Source: Thiobacillus sp. (lineage in GTDB: Bacteria > Pseudomonadota > Gammaproteobacteria > Burkholderiales > Thiobacillaceae). From it: a DNA stretch of 37,298 nucleotides. Below, one piece after another: positions 17,169 to 25,529 of this stretch. Both the position numbers and the translations under genes were made by a program. A model generated the notes under the pieces. It made no database searches, was not told where the DNA came from, and saw only the letters and a program-made list of their open reading frames with translations. The stretch spans positions 1 through 37,298 of the forward strand of contig JAUXVT010000070.1 in the NCBI GenBank assembly GCA_030680405.1, given 5' to 3'. Position 1 is the stretch's first letter. Each line of letters starts with the position of its first letter.

Positions 17169-17852
17169 CTACCGGTTCTGAATGTATTTGGCGTCATCAA
17201 AGGTTTCCAGCCACTGCGGGCGATACACCGCCATCACCGTGACCGCCATGCCGGTGGAAAACGCCTCCGCCCAGCTGATCAGCAGGGTGGCATACGGCGT
17301 GTAGTGGGCGAGCAGGTAATCGAGCGGGTAGGCGCCGGCCACCGACATCAGCGCGGTGGTGGCCAGACCGATGGCCGCCGCCGAGAGCGCCGCGCCGAAA
17401 AATCCGTTGCCCAGCACGTAAACGAAAAAATGATTCGGCAGCCACCGTTCCAGCAGGCGGAAAACACCCCAGCTCACCGCCGCGGGCAGCGCCGCCATCA
17501 ATAGCGCATCCACGCCCAGCGCCGTCCAGCTGCCACGCCCAAACGCCGCGTTGACCAGCAGGATCAGCGCGCCGGCAAAGGTGGCGCGCCAGAAACCGAA
17601 CATCAGCGTCAGCGCCGCCATGCCATATAAATGAAACGGCAGCCCCGGCTTGATGCCGGTGCGGATCTGCCACAGCGCCAGCACCGCCACGGTGGCGGCA
17701 AGAAACAGGTTCAGCCGCGTGGGGTCGGCGAGCCTGCGCCAGTCGCCCGAGATCAGCCAGCGCCAGGCCAGAAAGGCCAGCGCCAGCCAGCCGATCAGAT
17801 AAAAGGATTCGGGCAACAATGATGCAGACAGGCCCGGCGCGGTAAAATTCAT
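17169..17852 (-). CDS. CbiM-like energy-coupling-factor permease family membrane protein
   Basis: A 227-residue protein with about six hydrophobic helices. I assign it to the CbiM-related predicted membrane proteins (COG3235-like) by the segment IKPGLPFHLYGMAALTLMFG in the first third and the late AYPLDYLLAHYTPYATLLISWAEAFSTGMAVTVMAVYRPQWLETF region. True CbiM is the membrane component of Ni/Co ECF transporters and starts Met-His; this protein lacks that N-terminal metal-binding His. No ATPase or T-component gene is adjacent, so transport activity is only an inference. It is divergent from the UPF0149 gene and lies upstream of hrpA. Confidence 0.8.
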   Translation of the reverse strand: MNFTAPGLSASLLPESFYLIGWLALAFLAWRWLISGDWRRLADPTRLNLFLAATVAVLALWQIRTGIKPGLPFHLYGMAALTLMFGFWRATFAGALILLVNAAFGRGSWTALGVDALLMAALPAAVSWGVFRLLERWLPNHFFVYVLGNGFFGAALSAAAIGLATTALMSVAGAYPLDYLLAHYTPYATLLISWAEAFSTGMAVTVMAVYRPQWLETFDDAKYIQNR

Positions 17853-17904
17853 GGGCGGATTTTACGCGATGCGCCGGTCCGCACCCTTACTTCGAGCCCA
17901 AGCC

Positions 17905-18579
17905 ATGTCCGCACCCAAATCCCCCACCGCCCCGCTCAGCGACGACGAGATCGACGCCCTGGCCGACTTGGTCGATCTCATCGACGAGCGCACCGACGTG
18001 CCGATTTCGCTGGAAGGCCTCGACGGCTTCATCACCGCGCTGGTCTGCAGCCCGCGCGCCATCCCGCCCGAGGAATATTTCCCGGTGCTGCTCGATCGCG
18101 AAGACGGCTTGGCTACGATATTTGAGGACGAATCCGATGAGGCGCGCTTTCTGGCGCTGCTCGACCGTCGCCGCAAAGAGATCGCCCGTGCGCTCGCCGC
18201 GCCGATCGAAAACCTGGCCGACCCGAAGGCGCTGTCGCCGCTGGTCATGGACTGGAACGGCCTGCTGGCCGAACTGCCGCCAGCCGAGGCCAAACGCCTG
18301 GAAGCCGCCGGCATCCCGCCCTATGCCCAGTTGTGGGCCGGCGGCTTTCTGCTGGCGGTGGAGCACTGGGAGGACGACTGGACCCTGCCCGCAGGCAGCA
18401 AGGACGAAGCCTTCGTCGACGAAGTGCTCGATCCTTTCTATGTGCTGGCTGCGCCGCTCGACGAACTCACCCCCGACGAGCGCGCCGTCCGTCGCGGAGA
18501 CCACCTCGCCCTCGCCCTCTGGGGCGCCTACGAACTGCGCGAATTCTGGCTCGACCGCGGCCAGGCCCCGCGCCACTGA
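17905..18579 (+). CDS. UPF0149 (YecA/YgfB) family protein
   Basis: A 224-residue acidic cytoplasmic protein of the UPF0149 family. The N-terminal half has LSDDEIDALADLVDLIDERTDVPISLEGLDGFITALVCSPRAIPPEEYFPVLL, which is diagnostic. The second half has the AGGFLLAVEHWEDDW segment. The C-terminal SEC-C zinc-binding motif found in some YecA proteins is absent. The ATG at 17905 (MSAPKSPTAPLSDDE) is preferred over 17851 or 17869, whose extra residues are basic and unlike the family. Biochemical function is not established. Followed closely by a HAD phosphatase gene. Confidence 0.87.
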   Translation: MSAPKSPTAPLSDDEIDALADLVDLIDERTDVPISLEGLDGFITALVCSPRAIPPEEYFPVLLDREDGLATIFEDESDEARFLALLDRRRKEIARALAAPIENLADPKALSPLVMDWNGLLAELPPAEAKRLEAAGIPPYAQLWAGGFLLAVEHWEDDWTLPAGSKDEAFVDEVLDPFYVLAAPLDELTPDERAVRRGDHLALALWGAYELREFWLDRGQAPRH

Positions 18580-18602
18580 AATCTTGTAACTTGCATCTTG
18601 AT

Positions 18603-19268
18603 ATGAAACTCGTCCTCTTCGATCTCGACAACACCCTGCTCGCCGGCGATTCCGATTACGAATGGGGGCAATTCCTCATCGCCAAGGGCGCGGTCGACGG
18701 CCCCCATTACGAAGCCAAAAACAAGGCGTTCTATGAGGACTACAAGGCCGGGCGGCTCGACATTTACGCCTTCCTCGCGTTCGCCCTGCGCCCGCTCGCC
18801 ACCCATCCGCGCGAACAACTCGACGCCTGGCACGCCGAATACATGGAGACACGCATCCGCCCGATGATCCCCCAGGCGGCGCGCGATCTCGTGAAGAAGC
18901 ACCTGAACGAGGCCGATCTGGTCGCCGTCATCACCGCCACCAACAGCTTCGTCACCGGTCCGATCGCGAAGGAATTCGGCATCTCCCACCTGATCGCCAC
19001 CGACCCCGAGGAAATCGACGGCCGCTTCACCGGCGAGGTCGCCGGCACGCCGTGCTTCCGCGAGGGCAAGGTCGTCCGCCTCGAACATTTCCTCGAAGCC
19101 CACGGCACGCGGCTGGACTGCCTCGACACCAGCTGGTTCTACAGCGACTCGCACAACGATCTGCCGCTGCTGGAAAAGGTCCGCCATCCGGTCGCCGTCG
19201 ATCCCGACCCCACGCTGCGCGCCCATGCCGAGACAAAAGGCTGGCCGGTGATTTCCTTGCGTCATTAA
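18603..19268 (+). CDS. HAD superfamily IB phosphatase (SerB-like)
   Basis: A 221-residue cytoplasmic phosphatase. Motif I is FDLDNTLL with nucleophile Asp7 and Asp9; motif II is the Thr in VAVITATNSF; the Lys is in EGKVVRLEHF; motif III is YSDSHNDLPLL. The alpha-helical cap between motifs I and II (YEDYKAGRLDIYAFLAFALRP) is that of the phosphoserine-phosphatase-like IB group. Possible substrates include phosphoserine, histidinol phosphate or lipid-linked phosphates; the sequence does not decide. The frame extends upstream to 18333, but that part overlaps the UPF0149 gene and the family match starts at 18603. No Shine-Dalgarno is evident. Confidence 0.9.
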   Translation: MKLVLFDLDNTLLAGDSDYEWGQFLIAKGAVDGPHYEAKNKAFYEDYKAGRLDIYAFLAFALRPLATHPREQLDAWHAEYMETRIRPMIPQAARDLVKKHLNEADLVAVITATNSFVTGPIAKEFGISHLIATDPEEIDGRFTGEVAGTPCFREGKVVRLEHFLEAHGTRLDCLDTSWFYSDSHNDLPLLEKVRHPVAVDPDPTLRAHAETKGWPVISLRH

Positions 19269-19309
19269 TTGTGCAGATAATGCAGGCTGCTGCTGCGGAT
19301 CGATCGCCC

Positions 19310-20272
19310 ATGTCCACCCCCATCACCCTTGCCGAAAGCGTCGCCAAACAGCGTGAAGCGCTGGCCAATTTGCTGCGCGAGCCGCTGGCGCTGGCAGCGC
19401 AGGCGTGCAGCCGCGCGTGGCCCAGCCGCGCGGGCCTGAATGCGGCGCTGATTCATGCGCTGAATAACCTGCCTGCATGCAAGTACATGTATGCGCTGGA
19501 CACCCGAGCGATCCAGCTCTCCGACAACATCAGCCACGCGGGCCTGATCGAGATCGACTACGGCCGCGACCGCTCCGACCGTCCCTACATGAACGAAGCG
19601 GTGCCGAACCAGGGCTTTTTGCTGTCGCAGGCCTACATCAGCCTGCGCGCCAAGCGGCCGTCCCTCACCGCGATCCAGATCGTGCGCGACGACGACGGCC
19701 GGGTGCTCGGCTTCGTCGGCGCCGACTTCGACCTGCGCGACCTGCCGATCACCGGCAAGCTGTACGACGAGCCCACCTACTGGCGGCAGATCAAGGGCGA
19801 CCCGGCGATTCGCGGCGCGGTGTTCCACCAGACCCGCAGCGACAGCCAGATGGACCTCAACCTCGATACCGTGCTGGGGGTGATGGAAGAGCTGATGACC
19901 GACCGCGGCATCTTCCACGGCAAGCTGCATTTTTCCAGCAGCCGCGCCACCGTGTGGCTGGTCGACGACCCCTATCGCTACCGCCTGCTCGACATCAGCG
20001 CACTGACCGACCCCGACACCTGCCTGATCTACCCGCGCCACGCTTACCCGGCCGATGCCGTGGTGCCGCGGGACAAGATCCGCCCGGTGCTCGACGGACT
20101 GCGCGCGCTGCGCTTCATGGACGAGACGTTTTACCTGCGCGCCGGCTCGCTCAACATCTTCAACGGCATGGTCGGCCTCACCTTCTCGTGCGACGGTTCG
20201 CACTACCTGCCGTGGGACGAATTCCTCAGCAAGGGCTACGACTTCTGGGCCAGCGGCAAGGCACTCGGCTGA
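19310..20272 (+). CDS. Stand-alone PDC (Cache-type) sensor domain protein
   Basis: A 320-residue protein with no signal peptide, no membrane helix and no output domain. The middle (about 60-150) carries a PDC/Cache ligand-binding pattern: YALDTRAIQLSDNIS, DYGRDRSDRPYMNEAV, GFLLSQAYISLRAKRPSLTAIQIVRDDDGRVLGFVGADFDLRDLP. In chemoreceptors and histidine kinases this fold is extracytoplasmic; here it seems cytoplasmic and free. The C-terminal half (MDLNLDTVLGVMEELMTDRGIFHGKLHFSSSRATVWLVDD...) is probably a domain of its own. An in-frame ATG at 19280 would add ten residues. Function unknown. Confidence 0.82.
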   Translation: MSTPITLAESVAKQREALANLLREPLALAAQACSRAWPSRAGLNAALIHALNNLPACKYMYALDTRAIQLSDNISHAGLIEIDYGRDRSDRPYMNEAVPNQGFLLSQAYISLRAKRPSLTAIQIVRDDDGRVLGFVGADFDLRDLPITGKLYDEPTYWRQIKGDPAIRGAVFHQTRSDSQMDLNLDTVLGVMEELMTDRGIFHGKLHFSSSRATVWLVDDPYRYRLLDISALTDPDTCLIYPRHAYPADAVVPRDKIRPVLDGLRALRFMDETFYLRAGSLNIFNGMVGLTFSCDGSHYLPWDEFLSKGYDFWASGKALG

Positions 20273-20279
20273 CTCAACC

Positions 20280-20309
20280 TTGATATCCCTGTCCTTCGCG
20301 GCAGATAAT
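20280..20309 (+). promoter_or_regulatory. Remnant of an rnfA-type promoter
   Basis: TTGATA (20280-20285), an 18-base spacer and GATAAT (20304-20309) have the same spacing and the same GATAATGCGCC -10 context as the promoter of the intact rnfA at 22681-22710. It now heads only the short rnfA remnant that follows. Confidence 0.5.
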
Positions 20310-20361
20310 GCGCCGCCACCCCGACCAATCGACGTTGAAGCCCTACATCCTCATCCTCTGA
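20308..20361 (+). pseudogene. Remnant of the rnfA 5' end
   Basis: Eighteen codons read MRRHPDQSTLKPYILIL and a stop. They align without gaps to the beginning of the intact rnfA frame at 22709 ([17 protein letters not shown]). The last 17 bases are identical (CCTACATCCTCATCCTC), GATAATGCGCC is identical, and the 27 bases between are diverged. Homology ends abruptly where IS3-type end sequence begins. This looks like a vestigial copy of the rnf operon start left by a rearrangement; it encodes nothing functional. Confidence 0.65.
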
Positions 20362-20525
20362 GATCAGTTGGCAATAGTGGAGTCCGACGAGTTAAGCAGC
20401 GAGCAGATTTTCATAGAATCGCTACGTGAAAGCAGCGGATGACAGGTAGCCGAGACGAGCCTGTTTCCGCTGCAGGTTGTAGAAGTTATCGATGTGGTCG
20501 GTGATCTCCTGCATTGCCTGCGATC
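20362..20525 (-). mobile_element. Remnant of an IS3-family element (transposase OrfB C-terminus)
   Basis: On the minus strand bases 20517-20428 encode QAMQEITDHIDNFYNLQRKQARLGYLSSAAFT then a stop. This is the end of an IS3-family OrfB integrase, where the usual form is xxYIExFYNxxRRHSxLGYLSPxxFE. The frame is closed by an in-frame TGA just upstream, so only about 30 codons survive. The remaining 65 bases to 20362 are the element's non-coding end. It abuts the rnfA remnant directly. With 20273-20307 and 20526-20645, which hold no gene, this accounts for the gap between the PDC-sensor gene and kup. Confidence 0.75.
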
Positions 20526-20645
20526 AGGTCACGCGCCCTCGGCGCCTAGTCGTCCATGCTGCCAAACGGTTTCCCTCTTTACAGCCATTCTGTCTAGAAT
20601 TGCCCACCGCCCAACCGGGTCTTCCTGCCGCGACAACAAAAATCG

Positions 20646-22541
20646 ATGAGCGCCCCCCATTCCCAGAACAACGATTCCCAAAACAATAAACTGCTCACCT
20701 TGGCTCTTGGCGCGGTCGGCGTGGTCTTCGGCGATATCGGCACCAGCCCGCTGTACGCGCTGAAAGAAGCGTTCAACGGCCCGCACGGCGCGGACATCAA
20801 TCACGCCAATATCCTGGGGGTGCTGTCTCTCATGCTGTGGGCGCTGATCCTGGTGGTGTCACTGAAATATGTGCTGTTCATCATGCGTGCCGACAACAAG
20901 GGCGAAGGCGGCATCATGGCGCTGATCGCGCTGACCCAGCGGGTGTTCCGCGCGGATTCGCGTCGCAAGTGGTTGCTGCTCACTCTGGGGCTGTTCGGCG
21001 CAGCGCTGTTCTACGGCGACGGCATGATCACCCCAGCCATTTCGGTGCTGTCCGCCGTGGAAGGTCTGGAAGTCGCCGCGCCCGCCCTGCACCGCTACAT
21101 CATCCCCATATCCTTAAGTTTACTGGTGGCGCTGTTCCTCATTCAGAGCCGCGGCACCGCGTTGGTAGGCAAGCTGTTCGGGCCCATCATGATTCTCTGG
21201 TTTGCCGTGCTGGGGCTGCTGGGAGTGCTGAGCATTGCACAAACGCCCGCCGTGCTGGTCGCCTTCAATCCGCTGTATGGACTCGCCTATTTTCAAACCC
21301 ATGGCATCACCGGCCTGGTCATTCTTGGCGCGGTGGTGCTGGCCGTTACCGGCGGCGAGGCGCTGTATGCCGACATGGGCCACTTCGGCAAACGCCCCAT
21401 CCGCTATGCCTGGCTGGGTTTTGTCTTTCCCGCGCTGGCGCTCAACTATCTAGGGCAGGGTGCACTGCTGCTGCGCGACCCCGCCGCCGCAAAAAATCCG
21501 TTTTATCTTCTGGCGCCGGAATGGGCCTTGTTTCCCATGATCGTACTGGCGACACTGGCCACCGTCATCGCCTCGCAGGCCGTCATCACCGGCGCATTTT
21601 CCGTTACCCGTCAGGCCATTCAGCTCGGCTACATTCCGCGCATGCAGGTGCGCCACACCTCGGATCAGGAAATCGGGCAAATTTACATCCCTTTCATCAA
21701 CTGGATGTTGCTGGCAGGCGTCGCACTGCTGATTCTCGGCTTCCAGTCCTCCAGCAACCTGGCCTCAGCCTACGGCATCGCGGTGACGGGAACCATGGCA
21801 ATCGACACCATTCTGGCCTTCACCGTGGTGTGGGCCATGTGGAAATGGCCACTGCCTATCGCCCTCGGCGGCGCGGCATTTTTCCTCGTCATCGACCTGG
21901 CTTTCTTTGGCGCCAACGTGCCCAAGATCGTTCACGGCGGCTGGTTTCCGCTGGCCATCGGGCTGGTGGTGTTTACCCTGCTCACCACCTGGAAACGCGG
22001 CCGCGAGTTGCTCTTTCAGAGCATGCAAAGTGACGACATCGACCTGACCAGCTTCATCGAGGGCATTGCCGCCTTCGACCATCATCGTGTATCAGGCACC
22101 GCTATTTTTCTTCACGCCACCGGCAAAGGAGTGCCCCACGCCCTGCTGCACAACCTGTCGCATAACAAGGTGCTGCATGAACGGGTGGTAATCCTGCGCG
22201 CCATCACCGAAGAAGTTCCCAGCATCCCCGACGCGGAACGTATCCGCCTGACCGAACTGGGCAGCGGCTTTTACCGACTGGAAATCCGCTTCGGCTTCCG
22301 CGAGGAACCGGACATTCCCAAGGCGCTCCAATTGTGTGACGCCTTGGGTCTGCATTTCGCCATGATGGAAACCAGCTTTTTCCTGTCGCGCGAAACCCTG
22401 ATCCCCACCAAGCTGGCGGGCATGGCGCTGTGGCGCGAGAATCTGTTCGCGGCCATGGCGCAGAACGCTGAATCGGCCATGCGTTTTTTCAAATTACCGG
22501 TTAACCGGGTCGTCGAGTTGGGCACGCAAATCGAGATTTAG
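20646..22541 (+). CDS. kup: Low-affinity potassium uptake protein (proton/K+ symporter)
   Basis: Inner-membrane KUP/HAK/KT transporter importing K+ with H+. The 631-residue length is typical. The N-terminal signature GVVFGDIGTSPLYALKEAF (about 25-43) is diagnostic. About twelve hydrophobic helices follow (for example YGDGMITPAISVLSAVEGL and GGEALYADMGHFGKRPI), and there is a soluble C-terminal domain of roughly 180 residues (from about 445). It starts with an ATG eight bases after an ACAACAAA stretch without a strong Shine-Dalgarno. A TAGAAT lies at 20595-20600, but no good -35 is at the right distance. It lies between two rearrangement scars (IS3 remnant and ald fragment), so it was probably moved here together with the start of ald. 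Confidence 0.96.
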   Translation: MSAPHSQNNDSQNNKLLTLALGAVGVVFGDIGTSPLYALKEAFNGPHGADINHANILGVLSLMLWALILVVSLKYVLFIMRADNKGEGGIMALIALTQRVFRADSRRKWLLLTLGLFGAALFYGDGMITPAISVLSAVEGLEVAAPALHRYIIPISLSLLVALFLIQSRGTALVGKLFGPIMILWFAVLGLLGVLSIAQTPAVLVAFNPLYGLAYFQTHGITGLVILGAVVLAVTGGEALYADMGHFGKRPIRYAWLGFVFPALALNYLGQGALLLRDPAAAKNPFYLLAPEWALFPMIVLATLATVIASQAVITGAFSVTRQAIQLGYIPRMQVRHTSDQEIGQIYIPFINWMLLAGVALLILGFQSSSNLASAYGIAVTGTMAIDTILAFTVVWAMWKWPLPIALGGAAFFLVIDLAFFGANVPKIVHGGWFPLAIGLVVFTLLTTWKRGRELLFQSMQSDDIDLTSFIEGIAAFDHHRVSGTAIFLHATGKGVPHALLHNLSHNKVLHERVVILRAITEEVPSIPDAERIRLTELGSGFYRLEIRFGFREEPDIPKALQLCDALGLHFAMMETSFFLSRETLIPTKLAGMALWRENLFAAMAQNAESAMRFFKLPVNRVVELGTQIEI

Positions 22542-22546
22542 CCATC

Positions 22547-22651
22547 ATGCACATCGGCATCCCCAAGGAAATCAAGAACCACGAATACCAGGTGGCGCTC
22601 ACGCCGGAAGGTACGCGCGAGCCGGCTCAGCAATCCCCTGGGTCGCCTTAA
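22547..22651 (+). pseudogene. ald: Alanine dehydrogenase gene fragment (first ~25 codons)
   Basis: The frame reads MHIGIPKEIKNHEYQVALTPEGTRE and then loses similarity, ending at a TAA after 34 residues. The start matches the highly conserved N-terminus of alanine dehydrogenase (IGVPKEIKxxExRVALTPxGV). Real Ald has about 370 residues with a Rossmann domain, none of which is present. It begins five bases after the kup stop, so an ancestral kup-ald operon is likely, truncated here at a junction near base 22622. Confidence 0.8.
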
Positions 22652-22680
22652 TCTCCGTCAAACGCGCTGCGCCGACAGGG

Positions 22681-22710
22681 TTGAACCCCACCGCCACATC
22701 AGCGGATAAT
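22681..22710 (+). promoter_or_regulatory. Promoter of the rnf operon
   Basis: TTGAAC (22681-22686), an 18-base spacer and GATAAT (22705-22710) followed by GCGCC. The same arrangement survives in the remnant at 20280-20309, which supports its being functional. The start of transcription would be near 22717, which places the ATG at 22709 inside the -10 box and favours the TTG at 22736 as the rnfA start. Confidence 0.55.
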
Positions 22711-22735
22711 GCGCCATCCCCTCGGACTGCCTGCT

Positions 22736-23311
22736 TTGGAAACCTACATCCTCATCCTCATTTCCACGGTGTTTGTGAACAACATCGTGATGGCCAAAAT
22801 TCTGGGCCTGTGCCCCTTCATGGGCGTGTCGAAGAAGCTGGAAGCAGCGATCGGCATGGGGCTGGCGACGGCCTTCGTGCTGACGCTGGCGTCCGGGGCG
22901 AGCTATCTCGTCAATGAATACCTGCTCGGCACCGAACTGATCTATCTGCGCACGCTGTCGTTCATCGTGGTGATCGCCGGCATCGTGCAATTCACCGAGA
23001 TGTTCATCCACAAATCCAGCCCGGTGCTGTATCAGGTGCTGGGGATTTACCTGCCGCTGATCACCACCAACTGCGCGGTGCTGGGGATTCCGCTGCTGAA
23101 CGCGCAGGCACAGCACGGCTTTGTCGAATCGCTGTTTTTCGGCGCCGGCGGGGCGCTCGGCTTCACACTGGTGCTGATCCTGTTTGCCGGCATCCGCGAA
23201 CGGCTGGAGACGTGTGACGTGCCCGCACCATTCAAGGGCACCAGCATTGCGATGATCACCGCGGGGCTGATGTCGCTGGCGTTCATGGGCTTCTCCGGGC
23301 TGGTGAAATAA
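22736..23311 (+). CDS. rnfA: Rnf electron transport complex subunit A
   Basis: Integral membrane subunit of the Rnf complex (RsxA in E. coli), which transfers electrons between reduced ferredoxin and NAD+ coupled to ion movement. From TTG the protein has 191 residues with six hydrophobic helices; [32 protein letters not shown] and [23 protein letters not shown] segments are highly conserved. The TTG start gives [16 protein letters not shown], aligning end to end with the E. coli protein. An upstream in-frame ATG at 22709 would add nine residues but overlaps the predicted -10 box. It is the first gene of rnfABCDGE; its TAA shares a base with the rnfB ATG. Confidence 0.95.
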   Translation: METYILILISTVFVNNIVMAKILGLCPFMGVSKKLEAAIGMGLATAFVLTLASGASYLVNEYLLGTELIYLRTLSFIVVIAGIVQFTEMFIHKSSPVLYQVLGIYLPLITTNCAVLGIPLLNAQAQHGFVESLFFGAGGALGFTLVLILFAGIRERLETCDVPAPFKGTSIAMITAGLMSLAFMGFSGLVK

Positions 23312-23862
23312 TGCTCACCGCCATTCTGGTGATGGTCGCCATCGCTGTCGTGACCGGGCTGGTGCTCGGCTGGTCGGCGATCCGCTTCAAGGTGGAAGGC
23401 AACCCGCTGGCGGAAAAAATCGACGCCATCCTGCCGCAGACACAGTGCGGGCAGTGCGGCTTTCCCGGCTGCCGGCCCTATGCCGAAGCGATCGCCAAGG
23501 GCGAGGCCGACATCAACCAGTGCCCGCCGGGCGGCGAGGAAGGGGTGAAGAAGCTGGCCGAACTGCTCGGCGTGGAACCCAAATCGCTCGACGAAACCCA
23601 CGGCACGCCCAAGCCGAAATCGGTGGCCTTCATCGACGAGCAGATCTGCATAGGCTGCACCCTGTGCATCCAGGCCTGCCCGGTCGATGCGATTTCCGGC
23701 GCGGCCAAGCAGATGCATACCATCATTGCCTCGGAATGCACCGGCTGCGAGCTTTGCCTGCCGCCCTGCCCGGTCGACTGCATCTCGATGGTGACGCTCG
23801 CTGAAGACCTGCCGCACTGGAAATGGAAGCATCCGGTCGTCATGCTGAAGAAGGTCGCATGA
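23311..23862 (+). CDS. rnfB: Rnf complex subunit B (ferredoxin-type)
   Basis: Electron-entry subunit of Rnf. The 183-residue protein has an N-terminal membrane helix (about 4-24). A four-cysteine Fe-S motif at Cys46, 49, 54 and 71 (CGQCGFPGC...CPPGG) is followed by two 4Fe-4S ferredoxin motifs at Cys113/116/119/123 and Cys143/146/149/153. All cluster ligands are present. The length is close to E. coli RsxB. The start overlaps the rnfA stop by one base and its stop overlaps the rnfC ATG (ATGA), so the genes are translationally coupled. Confidence 0.97.
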   Translation: MLTAILVMVAIAVVTGLVLGWSAIRFKVEGNPLAEKIDAILPQTQCGQCGFPGCRPYAEAIAKGEADINQCPPGGEEGVKKLAELLGVEPKSLDETHGTPKPKSVAFIDEQICIGCTLCIQACPVDAISGAAKQMHTIIASECTGCELCLPPCPVDCISMVTLAEDLPHWKWKHPVVMLKKVA

Positions 23863-25529
23863 GCCGCGAACTGTTCAAATTCAAGGGCGGCGTGCACCCG
23901 CCCGAGCACAAGTCCGAATCGAGCACGCACCCGATTCATGCCGCGCCGCTGCCCAGAAAACTGGTCATCCCGCTGCGCCAGCACATCGGCCAAGTGGCCA
24001 AGCCGGTGGTCAACGTGGGCGATCGGGTACTGAAAGGCCAGATGATCGGTGCGGCAGACGGCTATATTTCCGCAGCCGTCCATGCATCGAGTTCGGGCGT
24101 GGTCACCGCGATCGACCTGCAGCCGGTTCCGCATATTTCCGGCCTGCCCGACCTCTGCATCAGCATCGAAACCGACAGCCGCGACGAGTGGATCGATCAC
24201 GCACCGCTCGATTACCAGGCGATGGTCCCGGCCGATCTGCGCATGCAACTGCGCGACCTGGGGCTGGCCGGCCTCGGCGGCGCGGTGTTCCCCAGCGCGG
24301 CCAAGCTCGACCCCGGCGCAGCACACAGCTGCCCCACACTCATCCTCAACGGCGGCGAATGCGAACCGTGGATCACCTGCGACGACGTACTGATGCGCCA
24401 CCACGCCGACGAAATCCTGCAGGGCGTGGCGGTGATGCGGCATCTGCTGGGCAGCACGGGAATTCTTGTCGGCATCGAGGACAACAAGCCCGAAGCCATC
24501 GCCGCGATGCAGGCCGCCGCACAAAAAGTGGACTTTGCCGTGGAAGTCGTCGCCGTGCCGACGATCTACCCCGGCGGCGGCGCCAAGCAGATGATCCAGA
24601 CGCTCACCGGCAAGCAGGTCCCCTCCGGCAAGCTGTCCACCGACATCGGCATCCAGGTGTTCAACGTCGGCACCGCCCATGCGCTGGCGCGTGCGGTGCA
24701 CCACGGCGAACCGCTGATTTCGCGCCTGGTCACCGTCACCGGCCATGTGCTGCGCCGGCAGAATTTCGTGGTGCTGATCGGCACCCCGATGCACACGCTG
24801 ATCACGCTGGCGGGCGACCGCGACGGCACCACTGGCGTGCTGATGGGCGGCCCGATGATGGGCGTGCCGATGCCGAATCTCGAGGTGCCGGTGGTCAAGG
24901 CCACCAACTGCATCCTGGTGAAGTCAAACGAGCTGTTCCCACCGCTGCCGCGCGCCCTGCCGTGCATCCGCTGTACCCGCTGCGCCGACGCCTGCCCGGC
25001 CGAGCTGCAGCCGCAAGAGCTATTCCGCTTCGCCAAGGCGGGCGACTTCGGCCGCGCGCAGGAATACCACTTGTTCGACTGCATCGAATGCGGCTGCTGC
25101 AGCTATGTCTGCCCCAGCCATATCCCGCTGGTCGATTTCTATCGCTACGCCAAGAGCGAGATCTGGGCGCGCGAAAAGGAAAAGCGCGCTGCCGATCTGG
25201 CGCGCGAACGCCACGAATTCCGCCAGTTCCGGCTGGAGCGCGAGAAAAAAGAAAAGGCCGAGAAGCTTGCAGCCAAGGCGCAGGCCAAGCGCGCCGAGCT
25301 CGCCGCGGAACCTGCGGCCGCGGGTTCCGCACCCAGCGACGCCGATGCCAAGAAGGCGCTGATCGCCGCCGCGCTGGCACGCGCGCAGGCGAAAAAAGCC
25401 GAGACCATGCCAAAGAATATCGATCACCTGCCGCCCGACAAGCAGCGCGAGATCGAGGAAATCGAGGCGCGCCGGGCTAAAATCCGCGAAATGGCGCGCC
25501 AGCCGCTGGAATCCGAAGAGAAGCCCTAA
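23859..25529 (+). CDS. rnfC: Rnf complex subunit C (NADH/FMN and Fe-S subunit)
   Basis: Peripheral subunit that binds NAD(H) and FMN and carries two 4Fe-4S clusters. From the ATG at 23859 ([18 protein letters not shown]) it has 556 residues. The N-terminal barrel-sandwich part is followed by the NAD/FMN domain with [16 protein letters not shown] and [23 protein letters not shown] and [12 protein letters not shown] (about 369-420) bind the clusters. A charged, Ala- and Lys-rich coiled-coil tail of about 120 residues ends the protein, as in the long proteobacterial RnfC. The frame is open to 23823, but the family match and ATGA coupling to rnfB fix the start. Confidence 0.96.
   Translation: MSRELFKFKGGVHPPEHKSESSTHPIHAAPLPRKLVIPLRQHIGQVAKPVVNVGDRVLKGQMIGAADGYISAAVHASSSGVVTAIDLQPVPHISGLPDLCISIETDSRDEWIDHAPLDYQAMVPADLRMQLRDLGLAGLGGAVFPSAAKLDPGAAHSCPTLILNGGECEPWITCDDVLMRHHADEILQGVAVMRHLLGSTGILVGIEDNKPEAIAAMQAAAQKVDFAVEVVAVPTIYPGGGAKQMIQTLTGKQVPSGKLSTDIGIQVFNVGTAHALARAVHHGEPLISRLVTVTGHVLRRQNFVVLIGTPMHTLITLAGDRDGTTGVLMGGPMMGVPMPNLEVPVVKATNCILVKSNELFPPLPRALPCIRCTRCADACPAELQPQELFRFAKAGDFGRAQEYHLFDCIECGCCSYVCPSHIPLVDFYRYAKSEIWAREKEKRAADLARERHEFRQFRLEREKKEKAEKLAAKAQAKRAELAAEPAAAGSAPSDADAKKALIAAALARAQAKKAETMPKNIDHLPPDKQREIEEIEARRAKIREMARQPLESEEKP

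Noticed and set aside
14958..17504. Plus-strand open frame of 848 codons opposite hrpA and its upstream gap
   Set aside because: Antisense shadow of hrpA; it runs through the intergenic inverted repeat and into the CbiM-like gene and has no recognisable protein pattern.
22709..22711. ATG at 22709 as the rnfA start
   Set aside because: It overlaps the predicted -10 box (GATAAT at 22705-22710) and adds nine residues absent from the family; the TTG at 22736 aligns exactly. Not excluded experimentally.
23478..24794. Minus-strand open frame of 438 codons opposite rnfB and rnfC
   Set aside because: Shadow frame spanning two well-supported overlapping genes.
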